Of a DNA stretch of 64,000 nucleotides, positions 15,426-27,800 are shown piece after piece. Position numbers and translations under genes: made by a program. The notes under the pieces are model-generated. The model saw only the letters and a program-made list of their open reading frames with translations. It searched no databases and was not told the origin of the DNA. Position 1 is the first letter of the stretch; each line of letters opens with the position of its first letter. This DNA is from Patagioenas fasciata (taxonomy: Eukaryota > Chordata > Aves > Columbiformes > Columbidae), in assembly GCF_037038585.1 (NCBI RefSeq), contig NC_092526.1, positions 41,365,501 to 41,429,500 of the forward strand, written 5' to 3'.

Positions 15426-16800
15426 ACCAAACAAGTGTGTTGCTTGAAAAGTGAGTTGTGTTTGTTCCATCTAGAATTTTTCACCTATCGTGTATTTGTT
15501 ATTCAGGAGCATTCTAATATTCCTAACTTATGTGAAATACTGAGAAAACGTAGAGCACAAACTTCTTCATAACACTTTGTGCTGTTATCCCCTTAGAATG
15601 TGCAGAGCTGAGCTGACATGTGAGATCATGTCAACTTGAGAGAAGTTCAGCTGAAATAATGCTTCCTAAGTTCCATAAAGGGTATCTGGGGGGTTGAGTG
15701 GGGTGGTGGCACATGGAACTCAAAGTGCTCGTTTGACATCTAATGGAGAAATTTTGCAAACAAACAGTAGTTTTCTACTAAAGATAATATTGTTTCTGCC
15801 TGTTAATTTCTACATTTTGATTGTAGATGCTGATAGCTTTCTCACTGGTTCCTCAAGAAATAATCTTGGAATCTCTTGCATACAGCCATTTGAACAGCTT
15901 GTCAGAGGAAATACTGTAAAATGAGCACACTCTAATTAAAAAAAGATTTCACACAAGTTCATGATTGTTTCACTTCTCTACTAATACCATTTAGAAGAAA
16001 GATTTCAATCAGTACAGAGAATGCCACATTGTCTGTCTAGTGTTGCAAACATCGACACTGAGCATTTATTATTCTGTTATTAAATACAGGTGGATGACAA
16101 CGTTTGTTTCTTTATGGAATGTTTTTCATTTTTTTTTTTTTCCCATTGTCTGGAATGCTTCTTCTATTCCTCTTGCCCTTTTTTCTATCCTAGGATGTGT
16201 GAACGTAACTTTCTACAATCTCTTCTTTGGGAAAGAGAGTGAAACCCAGGTGTTTACTTCGTTCTAGGGAGCAAATACCATGGGTTTGACTATTGATGTG
16301 ATTCAGAGACAGATGTGTTTGGTGCAGCTTTTTAATGTGATACTTGCAGAATCAAGAGGAAAAAAAAACAAACACACACCTTCTCTGGGAGCTGAGTTTC
16401 TAAAGGGAATGTGTCTCAGGGTTTTCCCATAGCCACTGATTATTTACTTGAGGGCATTTTACTCCTGACATTCATCTTCTAGATGGACTGTTTCAAGTGA
16501 AAAACATGTTTTTCTCTTGTGTGGTGCCCCTGGACTTCAGCAACATTCTTGTGGGAATGGCAGTGCTGGAAGTTCTGTTTGCCTGGGGAGAGCCCAGGAA
16601 GGTTTCGTTCCAACTTTAGCCGTGAGGTTGAGAATCTTTTTACTCCATCAGTTCCTGAAGCTGTTTCCACGAAGAAGCAGCTGCCAAAAGTACCAGAACA
16701 CAAGCTGATCATGCACGTCCCAATGTCAGTGGTCAGCACAAGATCAGGAGAAGATCCTCGAACACTGAAGAAGAATTTGGTGCCTCCCACCATCGCATCC
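15426..16800. other. AT-rich intergenic sequence, nothing recognised
   Basis: No gene seen. Contains a 14-bp T run near 16,128-16,141 and an A-rich tract near 16,357-16,368. Open frames at 16,479-16,917 show no family resemblance. Confidence 0.35.
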
Positions 16801-17355
16801 TCCTGTGCTGAGGCCATGACATGGAGGGGCAACATAGCTGGGCAGAGTGACATCCCAGGCAGCCAATCAGAGGCCACACCTCAGGTGAGGGGCAGGCACT
16901 GCAGCACAGCAGCCTGAGCACCTGGGGGCCGATCAGAGGCTGCCCTCAGGGAAGGGTGGTCCTCAAACAATGCAGAGTGACAGCCCAGGGGACCAATCAG
17001 AGAGAGCATCACCTCAGGTGAACTGCACCTGGGCAACCTGAGCACCTGAGGACAAATCAGAGGCTGCCCTCAGGGAAGGGTGGGTCTCAAACAGGGCAGA
17101 ATGACAGCCCAGGGGACCAATCTGGGGCAACATCACCTCAGGGAGGAGACTGGCCGCCCTCCTGTCCTGTGCTGGTGGAGGCTGATGGGAGCAAGAGGCG
17201 GCTCTGTCTTGGCCAGTCCCAGCTCCGACATGGTGCCTGTGGGGCTGCGCCAGGGCTGAGCAGCCCCAGACCCTGGTCCCGCTTCCTCTCTTCACCCCTC
17301 CCCCAGCTCTGCCCCCTTTCCCCAAGTTCTGGACCCCCCATCTCTGTGGGACCAG
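16800..17355. repeat. CCAAT-box-rich duplicated block, copy A
   Basis: Internally repeated with a step near 130 bp: units begin around 16,840, 16,970 and 17,095 with GCAGA(G/A)TGACA(G/T)CCCAGG and carry CCAATC (16,863, 16,992, 17,118), then CATCACCTCAGG. The last unit continues into a GC-rich AGGCGGCTC...GACATGGTGCC...GAGCAGCCCCAG tract that has a relative at 20,363-20,600. It could be a promoter fragment or an LTR U3; no gene start is visible nearby. Confidence 0.65.
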
Positions 17356-17361
17356 ACTCAG

Positions 17362-18100
17362 TGTCACAGGATCACAGAACCCCAGCCTGGTTGGGTTGCA
17401 GGACCTCTGTAGATTCCCCAACCCAAGCTCTGCTAACACAGGGTCACCAGAGCAGATCACACAGGGTCGGTCCAGGCGGGTTTGAATGTCTCAGAGGAGA
17501 CTCCACACCCACTCTGGGCAGCCTGGGCCAGGCTCTGGAACCTCCCAGCAAAGAAGTTTTTCCTCATGTTCAGGTGGAACCTCCTGTGTTTCAGCCTGTG
17601 CCTGTTGCCCCGCACCCTGGTGTTGGGCACCACTGAACAGAGTTTGGTCCATCCTCTGACACCCACTCTGAGGTACTGATCCCATTGATCACATCCCTCT
17701 CAGCTTCTCTTCTCCAGCTCAACAGCCCCAGCTCTCTCAGTCTCTCCTCATCAGAAAAATGCTCCAGACCCCTTATTATCTTCATAGGTCTAGCCCTTGT
17801 CCTTCTTAAACTGGGGAGCCCAGAACTGGACACAGAACTGCCGATGCAACCTCACCAGGGCAGAGCAGGAGGGGAAGATTCACCTCCCTGACCTGCTGGT
17901 CACACTCCTCTTAATGCACCCCAGGTACCATTGGCCTCTTGGTCACAGGGCACATTGTTGATTCATGGTCAAGCTGTTGTCCACCAGAACTCCCAAGTCC
18001 TCGGAAGAGCTGCCTTCCAGCAGGTCCACTCCAACCCTCACTGGTGCCGGGGGTTATTCCCCACCAGGTGCAGGACCCTGCACTTGCCCTTGTTGAACTG
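17362..18100 (-). mobile_element. CR1 retroposon, minus orientation
   Basis: The 3' end is at 17,362 (GTGTCACAGGATCACAGAACC). The body shows ACCCACTCTGGGCAGCC, AAAGAAGTTTTTCCTCATG, TCCTCATCAGAAAAATGCTCC, GGGAGCCCAGAACTGGACAC and AGGTCCACTCCAACCC blocks to about 18,100, where another CR1 copy begins in the opposite direction. Confidence 0.88.
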
Positions 18101-18103
18101 TTC

Positions 18104-19345
18104 AGGCATTGATCCCAGCCAGCACAGGTTCATGAGGGGAAAGTCCTGCTTAACTAACTTAATTTTGTTCCAGGACAAGGTTACCCACCTAGTTGGACAA
18201 GGGAAGCCTATTGACATGGTCGTTTTGGATTTCAGTAAAACTTTGATAGTGTCTCTCACAGTCCCCCAATGGACAAGATGTCCTGCACACAGGTGGGTAA
18301 ACACACAGCGCAGTGGTTGAGCAATTGGCTGATGGGCTGGGCTCAAAGGGTTCTAGTAAATGGGGTCATATTGAGGTGGTGACCAGCCAATAACAGGTTC
18401 CACAGCAATCCATTTAGGGCCAGCACTCTTCAATGTCTTTGTAAATGACTTAGACTCAGGACTTGAGGCATTGCTTAGCAAGCTTGCTGACGATACAAAA
18501 TTGGAGGAACTGTTGACACTCTGGAGGGCACAGTGGACCTGCAGAGGGATCTGGACAAATCAGAGAACTGGGCAATCACCAACCGCATAAATTTCAAAAA
18601 AAGCAACTGCCAGATTTTGCAATTGGGACATGGCAACTCTGGCTGTACAGACAGCCTGGGGGACAAGGTGCTGGAGAGCAGCTCTGCGAAGAGGGATCGG
18701 GTGTTCTGCTCAACAGCAAGTTGAACATAAACCAACAGTGTCCCTGGCAGCCAAGAGGGACCCGTGTCCTGGAGCATTCAGCACAGCACGGCCAGCCGGG
18801 TAGGGAGGGAATTGTCCCGCTCTGCTCTGCGCTGGGGCGGCCTCACCTGGAGCATTCACTGCGTGCAGGGCTGGGGACACAGGAGAAAAGGATATAAAGC
18901 TACTGGAGAGTGTCCAGAGGAGGCTATGAAGTTGGTGAAGGGTTTGGAGGGGAGCGGCTGAAGTCACTGGGTTTGTTCAGCCTGGAGGAGACTGAGCACA
19001 GAGTTCATGGGGCTGCAGGTTCCTCAGCAGGGGAGCAGGAGGGGCAGGGCTGAGCTCTTCTCTCTGTGACAGTGACAGAGCCCAGGGAACGGTAGGAAGA
19101 TGTGCCAGGGGAGTGTCAGTTGGACATGAGGAAAAGGTTCTTCACCCAGAGGTGCTGGACACTGGAACAGGCTCCCCAGGGAGGTGTCATGACCCCAACC
19201 TGACAGTGTTCAAGAAGAGACTGGACAATGTCCTCAGACACATGGTGTGACCTGTGGGGTGTCCTGTGCAGGGACAGGAGTTGGACTCAATGATCCTGTG
19301 GGTCCCTTCCAACTCAGGACATTATACGATTCTATGATCCTTTCT
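18104..19345 (+). mobile_element. CR1 retroposon, plus orientation, with RT C-terminal remnant
   Basis: About 1.24 kb. The 5' part corresponds to the end of the CR1 reverse transcriptase ORF (GATTTCAGTAAAACTTTGATAG, then TTTAGGGCCAGCACTCTTCAAT and AAGCTTGCTGACGATACAAAA), broken by stops. The rest is the 3' region ending in TTGGACTCAATGATCCTGTGGGTCCC and TTCTATGAT at about 19,340. Confidence 0.9.
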
Positions 19346-19369
19346 CTTTGGTATTTTCCTTTTCATTAT

Positions 19370-19568
19370 CATAGGTATAATTTTTATTATTGTTTATTTT
19401 AATTTATTTTTTTAAAATTTTCATCTATTTTTTTTAAATTCCAATTATTAAACTTTTTTTAACTCAACCCATGAGTGTTCTGTTACCCTTCCGGTTCACT
19501 CCCCCATCCCGCTGCGGGGAGGGAGTGAGCGGCTGCGTGGGGCTTAGTTACTGACTGGGGTTCAACAT
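19370..19568 (+). mobile_element. ERVL-type LTR, 3' end remnant
   Basis: An AT/T-rich stretch, then CTCAACCCATGAGTGTTCTG, CCCCCATCCCGCTGCGGGG, AGGGAGTGAGCGGCTGCGTG, GGGCTTAGTTACTGACTGG and GGTTCAACA. This is the pattern I associate with the U5 end of avian ERVL LTRs. The 5' part of the LTR was not found; the CR1 to the left may have replaced it. Confidence 0.5.
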
Positions 19569-19569
19569 G

Positions 19570-20040
19570 ATGGTCCTTTCTCCACCCCTTGTTCCACCCC
19601 ATGGACGTCAGGTTCAGGTCCCACACGATCCAATACGTCCTGACCAACCACCGCTCCCCTTCCCACCCTTTGATGTCACACACAGGCAGTTGCCCTCAGC
19701 CCAAGGGCCACCCCCGCGAAACATCCGTAAAATGTCACAACAGCCCGTTGAGCTCCTGGAGTCTGTGGCTTTGGGCTCTGTCTGTTCCGTGGTCACTCCA
19801 GACAGCACAGGTGTCTGTTCCGTGGGGTCACAGGCATCAAACCCCGCTCAGGTGGGAACCAAGATGGTCCCCTTGTGTTCAGGGCCCAAAGCGCCATCTG
19901 TAGCATCTGCCTGTCCTTTGAGTGCCCAGAGCCTCCTTCTTGGGGCCAAATCCTCATGTTTAAGGTCCGAACATGTCTTTTATCACTCATGACCTTTGCT
20001 TAGGGCCCACAGTTTCATTTTTAGGTGGAGCTCGTAGCCT
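19570..20040. other. Intergenic sequence, nothing recognised
   Basis: No gene or clear repeat. The phrase CTGTTCCGTGG occurs twice (about 19,780 and 19,812), a minor local duplication. Confidence 0.35.
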
Positions 20041-20049
20041 GGCAACAAC

Positions 20050-20610
20050 CAACCACAAGTCTACAGAACCAGTGGACCCAGGACAGCCAATCACATTTGA
20101 GGAGGTGAGGTGAGTCATGTGATTGATAGGTAACCAGCCAATCAAGCTTTGAGGCCTGCAGGAAAGGTGGCAAGAGTTGAACAAACTGGGCAGCGTTCAG
20201 GGGCGGGCTGTGCTGACTGCACCAATCATGCCTGGTGGGAATGCAGCACATGGATGATTGACAAGTAGTCTGATCAATCGTTTGATGGGAGGAGCCAGGG
20301 GAAATCCCAGAAAGCCAATCAAAGGAAACAGTGCCTCAGGGCAGGGCGGGCCCCGAACCAAGGCAGAGTGACAGCCCAGGCAGCCAATCCCAGGCAGCAT
20401 CACCTCAGGGCAGTAGACAGACAGCCCTCCTGACCAATGGTGGTGACGAGCGATGTGAGCAGAAGGCGGCTCCGCGGGCAGCCAGGCCGAACTCTGACAT
20501 GGCGCACATCAGGCTGCCCTGAGCTTGAGCAGCCCCAGCCCAGACCTGGGGTCCCTTCCTCTCTGCCATCCTCCCTGACCGCATCCAACCATTGTGGCCC
20601 CTGCTGTACC
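20050..20610. repeat. CCAAT-box-rich duplicated block, copy B
   Basis: Six CCAAT elements (about 20,084, 20,138, 20,220, 20,313, 20,378, 20,430) in 350 bp. From 20,363 the text follows copy A (17,098 onward) in order: GCAGAGTGACAGCCCAGG, CATCACCTCAGGG, AGACAGCCCTCCTG, GCAGAAGGCGGCTC, CTCTGACATGG, GAGCAGCCCCAG. Copy B runs straight into an ERVL pol remnant, which favours a retroviral or duplicated origin over a host promoter. Confidence 0.6.
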
Positions 20611-20689
20611 GTGGGCCACAGCCCCTGCCATGGGGTAGAGGCCCCACCAGACCCAGCACCCGCCATCCTGACAGAGGCTGAAGAGGCCC

Positions 20690-21367
20690 CAGCGTCTAAG
20701 AAGCTTCATCTCTGCTCTGCCTCATGGATGGTGGGAAATGCCCCATGGCACTGGTTCCAGCAATGGAAGTGGAGCCGCTGGCAGCACAGAGCCCAACTCA
20801 TCTGGGCTGCTGAATCATGGCGAGATATTGCTGCCGGGCTGGAGAACCTGCCTGTGAGAGTTTGCCACGTAGAAGCCCATGTGCCCAAGAGTCTGTTCAG
20901 TGAAGAACCCGATCTGAACAATCAGCTGGGGGATTGAGCTGCCCAGATTAAAGTGGCTGAGGTAGATTTGCACTGATAAGATGAAGGTGAATTATTGATG
21001 GCCCATTGGGCCCATGATGCCTCAGGTCATCGAGGAAGGGATGCAACATATGGATGGGCTCACGATCGAGGGGTTGACTTGACCATGGACGCTGCTGCAC
21101 AGGTTATCAACCATTGTGAAACATGCGCTATGATCAAGCAAGCCAAGCGGTCAAAGCCTGTGTGGTATGCGGGGGGATGACTAAAGTGTAAACATGGGGA
21201 GGCCTGGCAAATTGACTATATCACACAGACACAAACCCACCATGGCAAGAGCTCTGTTCTTTCAATGGTGGAAACCACCACCGGATGACTGGAAACATAC
21301 GCTGTGCCCCACAGCACTGCCTGCAACACTGTCCTGGGCCTTGAAAAGCAAGTTCTGTGGCAACATG
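20690..21367 (+). pseudogene. pol: ERVL pol remnant, part 1: RNase H end and integrase N-terminal half
   Basis: Read in several plus-strand frames: an RNase H tail around 20,700-20,935 (VCHVEAHVPKS), then the integrase zinc domain at 20,995-21,180 (GHRGRDATYGWAHDRGVDLT, then CETC), then the start of the integrase core to about 21,367, where the match breaks off. Stops and frame changes are frequent. The matching continuation is found at 23,519, after 2.15 kb of unrelated sequence. Confidence 0.8.
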
Positions 21368-22030
21368 ATGTCACTGGGGAGTAATTTAGGGTTCTGCTCA
21401 CTGCAAAACAACACTTAGATTTCTTAAAGACAGGTGCAACTTCAATAATCAGTGGCAGGTTCATTCAATTATTTACTTGCATGGGGGAATATGCCAAGCC
21501 AGATGCTGCTGACCTTCTCTCCAGGTGCCTGTACCAGTTCACAAAGAAAACTGTCAGGATTCTTGCCTCCCTGATAACCATTCACACTGGAGTCTGTGTC
21601 CTGGAGCTCCAAACACAAACTCTCAGGTGAGGCTGTATCCGTCATGGTGCAAACTGTGAGGATTCTTCTCTCCCCAGTTTGCTCCAGAGTCTGTATTTTA
21701 AAGCTCTGAAGGCCGTTTGCAAAAGTGAACTTTCAGGCATTCCCGTAATGCTCCAGTGGCAAACTTTCAGGTGAAGGCTGATAACTGTATGCAAAACAGA
21801 CTGTCAGGAGACTAAATTCTTAGCAAAAAAAAAAAAAAAAAGAGAAGAAGAAAAGTAGAGTATAACAGCAGGAGGGCTGGCTCTCAAGCTGGATACCTGT
21901 GCAGAGGTCCCACCCGAGCATAGGAAAACACAGACTTTTATATGTCTACAGACCACTCATACCATGATTCAGTCCAATAGCAATGTTTCACTTTTGGATC
22001 TTCTTGCTTCTCATGGGATCTTTGTAACAG
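21368..22030. other. Left part of the sequence inserted in the ERVL integrase
   Basis: Contains four loosely related CTGTCAGGA / TTTCAGG(T/C)-type blocks between 21,545 and 21,815 and a poly-A run of 18 (about 21,824-21,841) followed by purine-rich text. The poly-A could mark the 3' end of a retroposed transcript. No source gene was recognised. Confidence 0.35.
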
Positions 22031-22034
22031 AGAC

Positions 22035-22680
22035 ACACCAAAATCAGTTTTAGGTGGATAACAAGTTCCAAAACAGACTTTATTCTGGCCTAAAACAGGC
22101 AGCCAATAAACCAACTAGAAACAGGGTTTATACAATTAGTTAGCACTCCGGCAACATAAAAGACAGGTTCGGATATCAGTTGAGGAGACTATTGGGGTAC
22201 GGTAAAATAAGAATAATGAGGATCCACAGTGTGCATGCACACACAAGAAACAAAACCAGAGCCCTCTGACTCCATGGTACCCGCAAGAAATAATCACTCG
22301 CCTGGGTTAGGCAAGGACTCACACTTGCCTGGTTAGGCAAGGACTCATTGAAGGATATATCCAATGAAGAACCCCTCACCCAAAAAAAGAGGTGAGGGAG
22401 TCTCAATCCTGGAAACTCTCCTTAGACAGCATCCCAGTTTAAGGAGAGGGCTCCAGTTCACAGACCCGCTGCTCTGAGAAGACCACTCCCAAAGGGGGCC
22501 TTCAAGAGGAACCCCGTTTTACAGTCTGGTCAGATCTGTCTGTGTGCATTACAACAGGGTCCAGAAGCTTCGCAGTTACTCTGGGCACCTCTTTGCTAAC
22601 GACCCTGTCCATCAACTCAGGGTCCCGTTAAGGACCTGGTGAATTGACTGAGGGTCCTTCCCCTCCTGTCCCCCCAGCTG
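22035..22680 (-). mobile_element. Possible LTR, minus orientation
   Basis: TTTATT at about 22,078 (AATAAA on the minus strand) is preceded by an R/U5-like AACAAGTTCCAAAACAGAC. A 27-bp direct duplication around TTAGGCAAGGACTCA lies at 22,300-22,350. The borders are not resolved. The region is inside the 2.15-kb insertion that splits the ERVL integrase, so it probably belongs to the invading element. Confidence 0.4.
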
Positions 22681-23518
22681 GTGGAGGTGAAGTCACCCTG
22701 CCCCGAGGTAGGGAAGGATATGACTATAAACACCTTGGTATCACCCTCAATGTGTACATGGGGACAGGCACAGCGGGGCACAAAAGGTGCTAAAAGAGCC
22801 ATCAACTGCCCCATTGAAGGCTCCAGATATCAGGGGGATGTGCAACTGCCACAATCTTCTTCTCTGATTCCACGTGGGGCTTTGTTTTGTTCAGCTGTAG
22901 CCATTGTTTATTATCTATAACCTTGCAGGTGCTGTTTTGTCTGAATAAATCCTTTATTCTCAGCAAAATAGGCCTCATCTTATAAGGGTTCAGTGTAGTT
23001 TGTAGTTGCTTTTGGTAAATATGAGCAGAACTTTACAGCTTAAAATGTTAGCAAAGCCAGCTTATCAAGTAACATGAAGCAAAGAGTATACTAAAAACCA
23101 TACAAACTTATGTCTCTAAATAGTTAATTATATTTAGTGTGCATCTACTTAAGCTAAATGATTAATATTAAGCTTAAATTGGGTTCATCCACTGACCTCA
23201 GAGTAGTAAAACCATTGACATACAGCTCACTTATTTAGCAGGGAGAGTGCAAAGTGGGCTCATCCAGGCTGTCATATTTCTAGAATAAAGTGATTGACTC
23301 ACAGTCAAATTGCATAGACTAGGAAAAATCTGCACAAGACTCCCTGTGCCCACAAGTTACTAGCGTTCAGTTGCCGTTCTGCTTCCCTGTGGGTCTCCTG
23401 GAAGGAGTTCTTGGCCTGGTTACGGCTCAGGCCCTTCCCTCCTCTGGATCCTGGACCAAACTGCTGCGGGTTTGGCTGGGGGTGATTGGGGGATCGAGTG
23501 CATCTGCCACACATGGCA
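22680..23518. other. Right part of the insertion in the ERVL integrase, no gene seen
   Basis: AATAAATCC at 22,944 is a possible polyadenylation signal on the plus strand. The remainder is AT-rich (22,980-23,300) with no recognised family. Confidence 0.3.
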
Positions 23519-23735
23519 GCCCAGAGAGAACTGAGGCAGGCAACAGGACTCCCTTCCGCAACATCTTCATAGATGCCTGGAGCAAGGAGCGTGGCCTTGA
23601 GTAGGTCTGTGACATCCCCATCATGCACCAGCCGCTGGGAAAATGGAGTGGTGCAACGGGCTGTTAAAGACTATGCTCAGAGCAATGGGTGCTGGAACTT
23701 TTAGAAACTGGGATTGAAATTTAGCAGCCAGGTGC
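23519..23735 (+). pseudogene. pol: ERVL pol remnant, part 2: integrase core continuation
   Basis: CCAGAGAGAACTGAGG reads PERTE, then GNRTPFRNIFIDAW, which is the second catalytic-Asp segment of the ERVL integrase with the Asp lost (DNG to GNR). It is followed by a frame with TAG in place of Trp. This part joins in order to the fragment ending at 21,367. Confidence 0.75.
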
Positions 23736-23936
23736 CCAGGGCTGACCTGACCTGTGCTTCCCAAGGGGAAACCCTGCCTCTGCCTGCCCAGGTGCAGGGT
23801 CACAGTGGGGCCCTTTGTGACCTCACTTGGCGACACCCACTGCCCTGCGTGTGCCCAGCCCACACTGTCCAACAGGATGGTGACCGAACAGGGTGTGAGC
23901 ACAGAGCTGGTGAGAGCCCCCGCGCGTAGCCCACAT

Positions 23937-24020
23937 CTTTCAGAGAACTGGAGAATCATTTTGGTTGGAAGAAACGCTTAAAATCATTGAGTCCAACCAC
24001 AACCTAACTCTAGCTGCCCC
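23937..24020 (-). mobile_element. CR1 3' end fragment, minus orientation
   Basis: GAATCATTTTGGTTGGAAGA, AAATCATTGAGTCCAACCA, AACCTAACTCT: the 3' terminus of CR1 in reverse. Very short and 5'-truncated. Confidence 0.7.
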
Positions 24021-24865
24021 TGGCAGACTCCCTGCTGCCCCTAGCAGACTTGGAGCAAGGAGCTCCTGAGCTCAACTCACGTCTTTCCCCAACAAGGACC
24101 ACACAAACGCAGCCCACACCTTCCATCACTGCCTCTGGCAGACCTGCAGCACTGAGAAGTTTTGCTGAAGCGTCCACCTTCCCCATCTTTAGCCCTTGCC
24201 TTTGTTTGCAAAATGGCGGAGAGACCCCCCATCTGACCTAGGCTGGCCTGGCAGGAGAGACTCCCCAGCTGCGCCAGGGTGGCCTGGCAGGAGGCGGTTG
24301 GGGCTCCTCAGGAGGACAGATTTCCACCGGAACCCAACCAGGTGGATGTAGTCCAGCCACCGCAGATTGGTGAGCAAGGGGCCTTGATTGTCTGCGCAGG
24401 GTGGGGCCCAGCGATTGCTCCCTGCTTGACACCAGAATCATGTTTCCCCACACACTGGCAGGGGGTTCCATGAGTGGTGGTCATGATGCTGCCTGAATGC
24501 CAGGGCTGCTCTGAGCTGGGAGCTGGCCCCAGCACAGCCTCTGCGGGCAGAGGGGACCCAGGTTCTGCTCCAGGGCATGGGCAGTGAGAGGCAGCTGGGT
24601 GGGCAGGAGGCAGCCGTACTGTGAGACGGGGACCTTTCCTGCCCGTCTGAAGCGAGTTCCTCACCTGCTGCATTGGGGGCTTTCCCCGTCCTGCCTGGTT
24701 CCAGCATCGCAGCCCGTCTGCCGGGCACCCCCCAGCCCTTACATGCACAGGAAGACTGTGCCAGGGCAGCGGGCACTGGGCTGGATGGGGGCCAGAGCTC
24801 CTTCTTCTGCTCTCTCCTGCCTGCAAACCCTCTCTGCAGCCCTACCTGCTTTCCTCCTTTATTAG
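24021..24865. other. Upstream region of the MROH-like locus
   Basis: No exon is certain. A frame through 24,280-24,373 (EDRFPPEPNQVDVVQPPQ) ends at a good donor, GTGAGC, and could be a MROH 5' exon; this is weak. The rest holds a TGGCCTGGCAGGAG direct repeat (24,243 and 24,281). Confidence 0.35.
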
Positions 24866-27800
24866 ATGCTGGCTGGTTACCCGTGTACCAATTTGAAAGG
24901 AGACGTGTAGACTTCATTGTGGCCTTTGTCAGCAGCCCAGAAAAGGTAACCGTGGCCATTTGAAAGGCATCTGTGCCTGCACCTGCTGACAGAGGCTCTG
25001 CTGCGGGGCTGCTGGAGGGTGCTGCCTGGGCAGAGCGGCTTCTCCCAGGTCTCTAATCGGCACTGCACCCCCATGCTGCGGTGCCGCTGGCTGTGTGTCC
25101 CCATCTCACACTCTCTGTTTGTCTCTCTGTCCCCTGACTGCCAGGATGAGGAACAGAAGATGGAGTTCCTTAAATGCATCGCCATGATCTTCAGAGATGC
25201 AACATACAACGACTTGTCCGAGGGCCTAGATCTCTTCTGCCAGAGATATGAGCTAGCAGAGAATATCAAGGTGAGTGGAGACCTGACGGCTCTGGGGAAG
25301 GAGGCGATGCTCCTTGCACTGGCATCCTGTGAGGACAGCATTGGGTAGGGCCTGGGGCTGTTGGCACTGGGTGCTGGGATCTGCCAGGTCCCATCCCGGC
25401 TGTGCTCTGCAGGTGCTGCTGGAAGGGAAGCCCAGGGAACAACTGCCCACAGTGGTGCGGTGGATCACCATGTTTTCCATGGCCGAGATGAGGTACCTGT
25501 CCATCCCTCCACGGGACTCCTGCCCCAGAGCCCCATGTCCACCTGTGCAAGGCCTCCAGGCACTGGCCCCAGCACCAGTGTCCGACTGGCCCCTCTCTCT
25601 TTGTAGCTTCATGGAGGAGGTGCTGGAAGGCAAAGACATGAGCCTCATCCAGGACTGCTTCTCCAGCGTCTTCTTGCTTCCTTCAAAAGAGGAAATGAGG
25701 GGCCTGAAACCTTACCTCTGCTTCATGGTAAGTGCTGGATGAGCTGCAGGAGTCCCGGTCCCTCTGGGCTGCTTCCTGGTCATCCCGTGCTGCACTATGA
25801 CGAGAGATCCAAGACAGGCTTTATGTTTCCACTGTTGTCCCTTCACTCCGTTCCTTTGGGCCTGGCCACCTCCAGTGCCATGGGCTGCTCTGCCCACAGG
25901 AGATTGCCTTTGGGGCTCTCTCAGGCACAGAGAAGTAGCTCACAAGTCCTCCCTTGGTGCTGGCAGTTCAGATCAGTCTCCTGGGGTGAGAGGGATGACA
26001 GGAAACATGACCACAACTTGTTGTCTTCCTTGCAGACCATGAAGGTTGTGGACAGCATGCTTGTGGCATTGGTGCTCAACTCTCCTGCCTCTGAAGTCAG
26101 TGAGAAGATGCAGGATATCTTCCAGGTCTGGCGTGTGCAAAGAGTGGGCTTCACAATGGCTGTTCCTCACCCTGGGGGACGGGGTGTCCACTGCAGAGCA
26201 GACTGTCCCACCCCGTGCCATGCAGAGAGAGTGCACTGCCGGGAGGGTACCCACCTCCCCGGGGAACCAGGGACTGCCCTCCAGGCAACTCCGCAGCACA
26301 ATGGTCACAGAGGGTGGCATCTGCCTTCCTGCCTGGCCACAGGGCTGACCCGGGGCATTTGTCCCAAGCCTGCCAGCGGCTTGAGGGCAGGAACCCCACT
26401 ACAGGCTTTGCTCCAGATCAGAGGAAACCTTAATGGACTGGGCTAGTCCAGCCCTGGACTTGAACAGTACTGCTTCTGCTGGAGCAGTTGCTGCTCCCAG
26501 GGCTCACAAGCATCTCCTCTCTTCCCAGATGCCCTTGACCTTTACCACCTCTGAGAGGGCATTTGTGTGAGAGAGGGCCATGGGCAGGATGAGGATGTTG
26601 AGCTTCTTGCTGGCCAACTACTCCTCACTGAAGGTAAGGACCAGGCACCCCCAACTCTGCCAGGACCCAGCTCTGCCCCAGTCCTGTGTTGGTCAGGACT
26701 GCCCAAGGAGCACAGGGGTGGGCCCAGGCCTGGCAGCTCTGCCCGCGTGGAGCTGTCTGAAAGACGGGATCTGCAGGGCCCTGCAAAGCTCTGGCTGCCC
26801 TTGATCGAGCCCTGGGCACATTCTTGGGTTCAGGGCTTTGGCCCCAGATGCCCTCAGCCCCTCTGCTCTTCCTTTGCCCTTGCTCAGACTGATCCAAGTG
26901 AGGACAGAAATGATCCCTGTGCTGATATCCAGATGCCAGTCTTCAGACAGCTGCTAGGACATCTCCTTCTATTCCTGTCATTCAAGAAAGAAGAGACCAG
27001 CTGTTTGGCTTTGGACATTCTTTGTTTCCTCTTCCAATTCAAGCATCAGCAACACTGTAAGATAAGCTGTGGTGGGGTATATCCCTCTGCACACCCACAT
27101 CAGCCAGTACCTCTGCTTGTCTTCCTGGGTGTTGTGGTGGACCCTTCTCCTGCTTGCTGGAGGCAACACCATGTCACCAGCACTGCCCCTCCTCTGCTCC
27201 TGACCTGCAGCACTCCAACCATGTGAGCCATCCCCCATGTCACCGTTATTCCAGCCATGGGGGACTGAACTGTGGGACTGCATGCAGAGTTCTTGGGCCT
27301 TGGAGTTTCCAGGGCCAGGAGCATTCACACATGCACACTGGAGGCGGGTCAGCCTTTCCGTGGCACCGCTCTCCGCCACCTCCTCCCCTGACTGTTGGTC
27401 ATAACCTCCCTCCTCAGCCATTCCAAGTTCAAAGCTCTTTCTGGTATTGGCGAAGCTGCTGCGTCTTACCAACTGTTCCATGCTTCCTGGCTTTTTAGTT
27501 GCAACACTGAAAGAGGAGAATGCACAGATCCAGGAGGACTGGGAAGCCAAGATCGCCTCCTTGTCCTCTTCGCCCAGCACTACTCACATTACCGAGGTAA
27601 TGAGCTCCCCTCTTGCTGGCACTCTTGCAGGTGGCATCAGCAGGGGACTTGTGAGAGCAAAGGTCTCCACAATCAGGGGGCTGGTATGGCCTCCCTGTCC
27701 CTGCTGAGAGGGTGCCTGCTGTCCCCGAGCAGGGACGATGCAAGGGCTGCTCTCTAGTATCCCAACAGAATCCCAGTCCTCCTGGCCACCAGCAAGTCTT

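Noticed and set aside
17362..19345. Head-to-head CR1 pair as one twin-primed insertion
   Set aside because: Both halves carry their own 3' terminus, so two independent insertions fit better.
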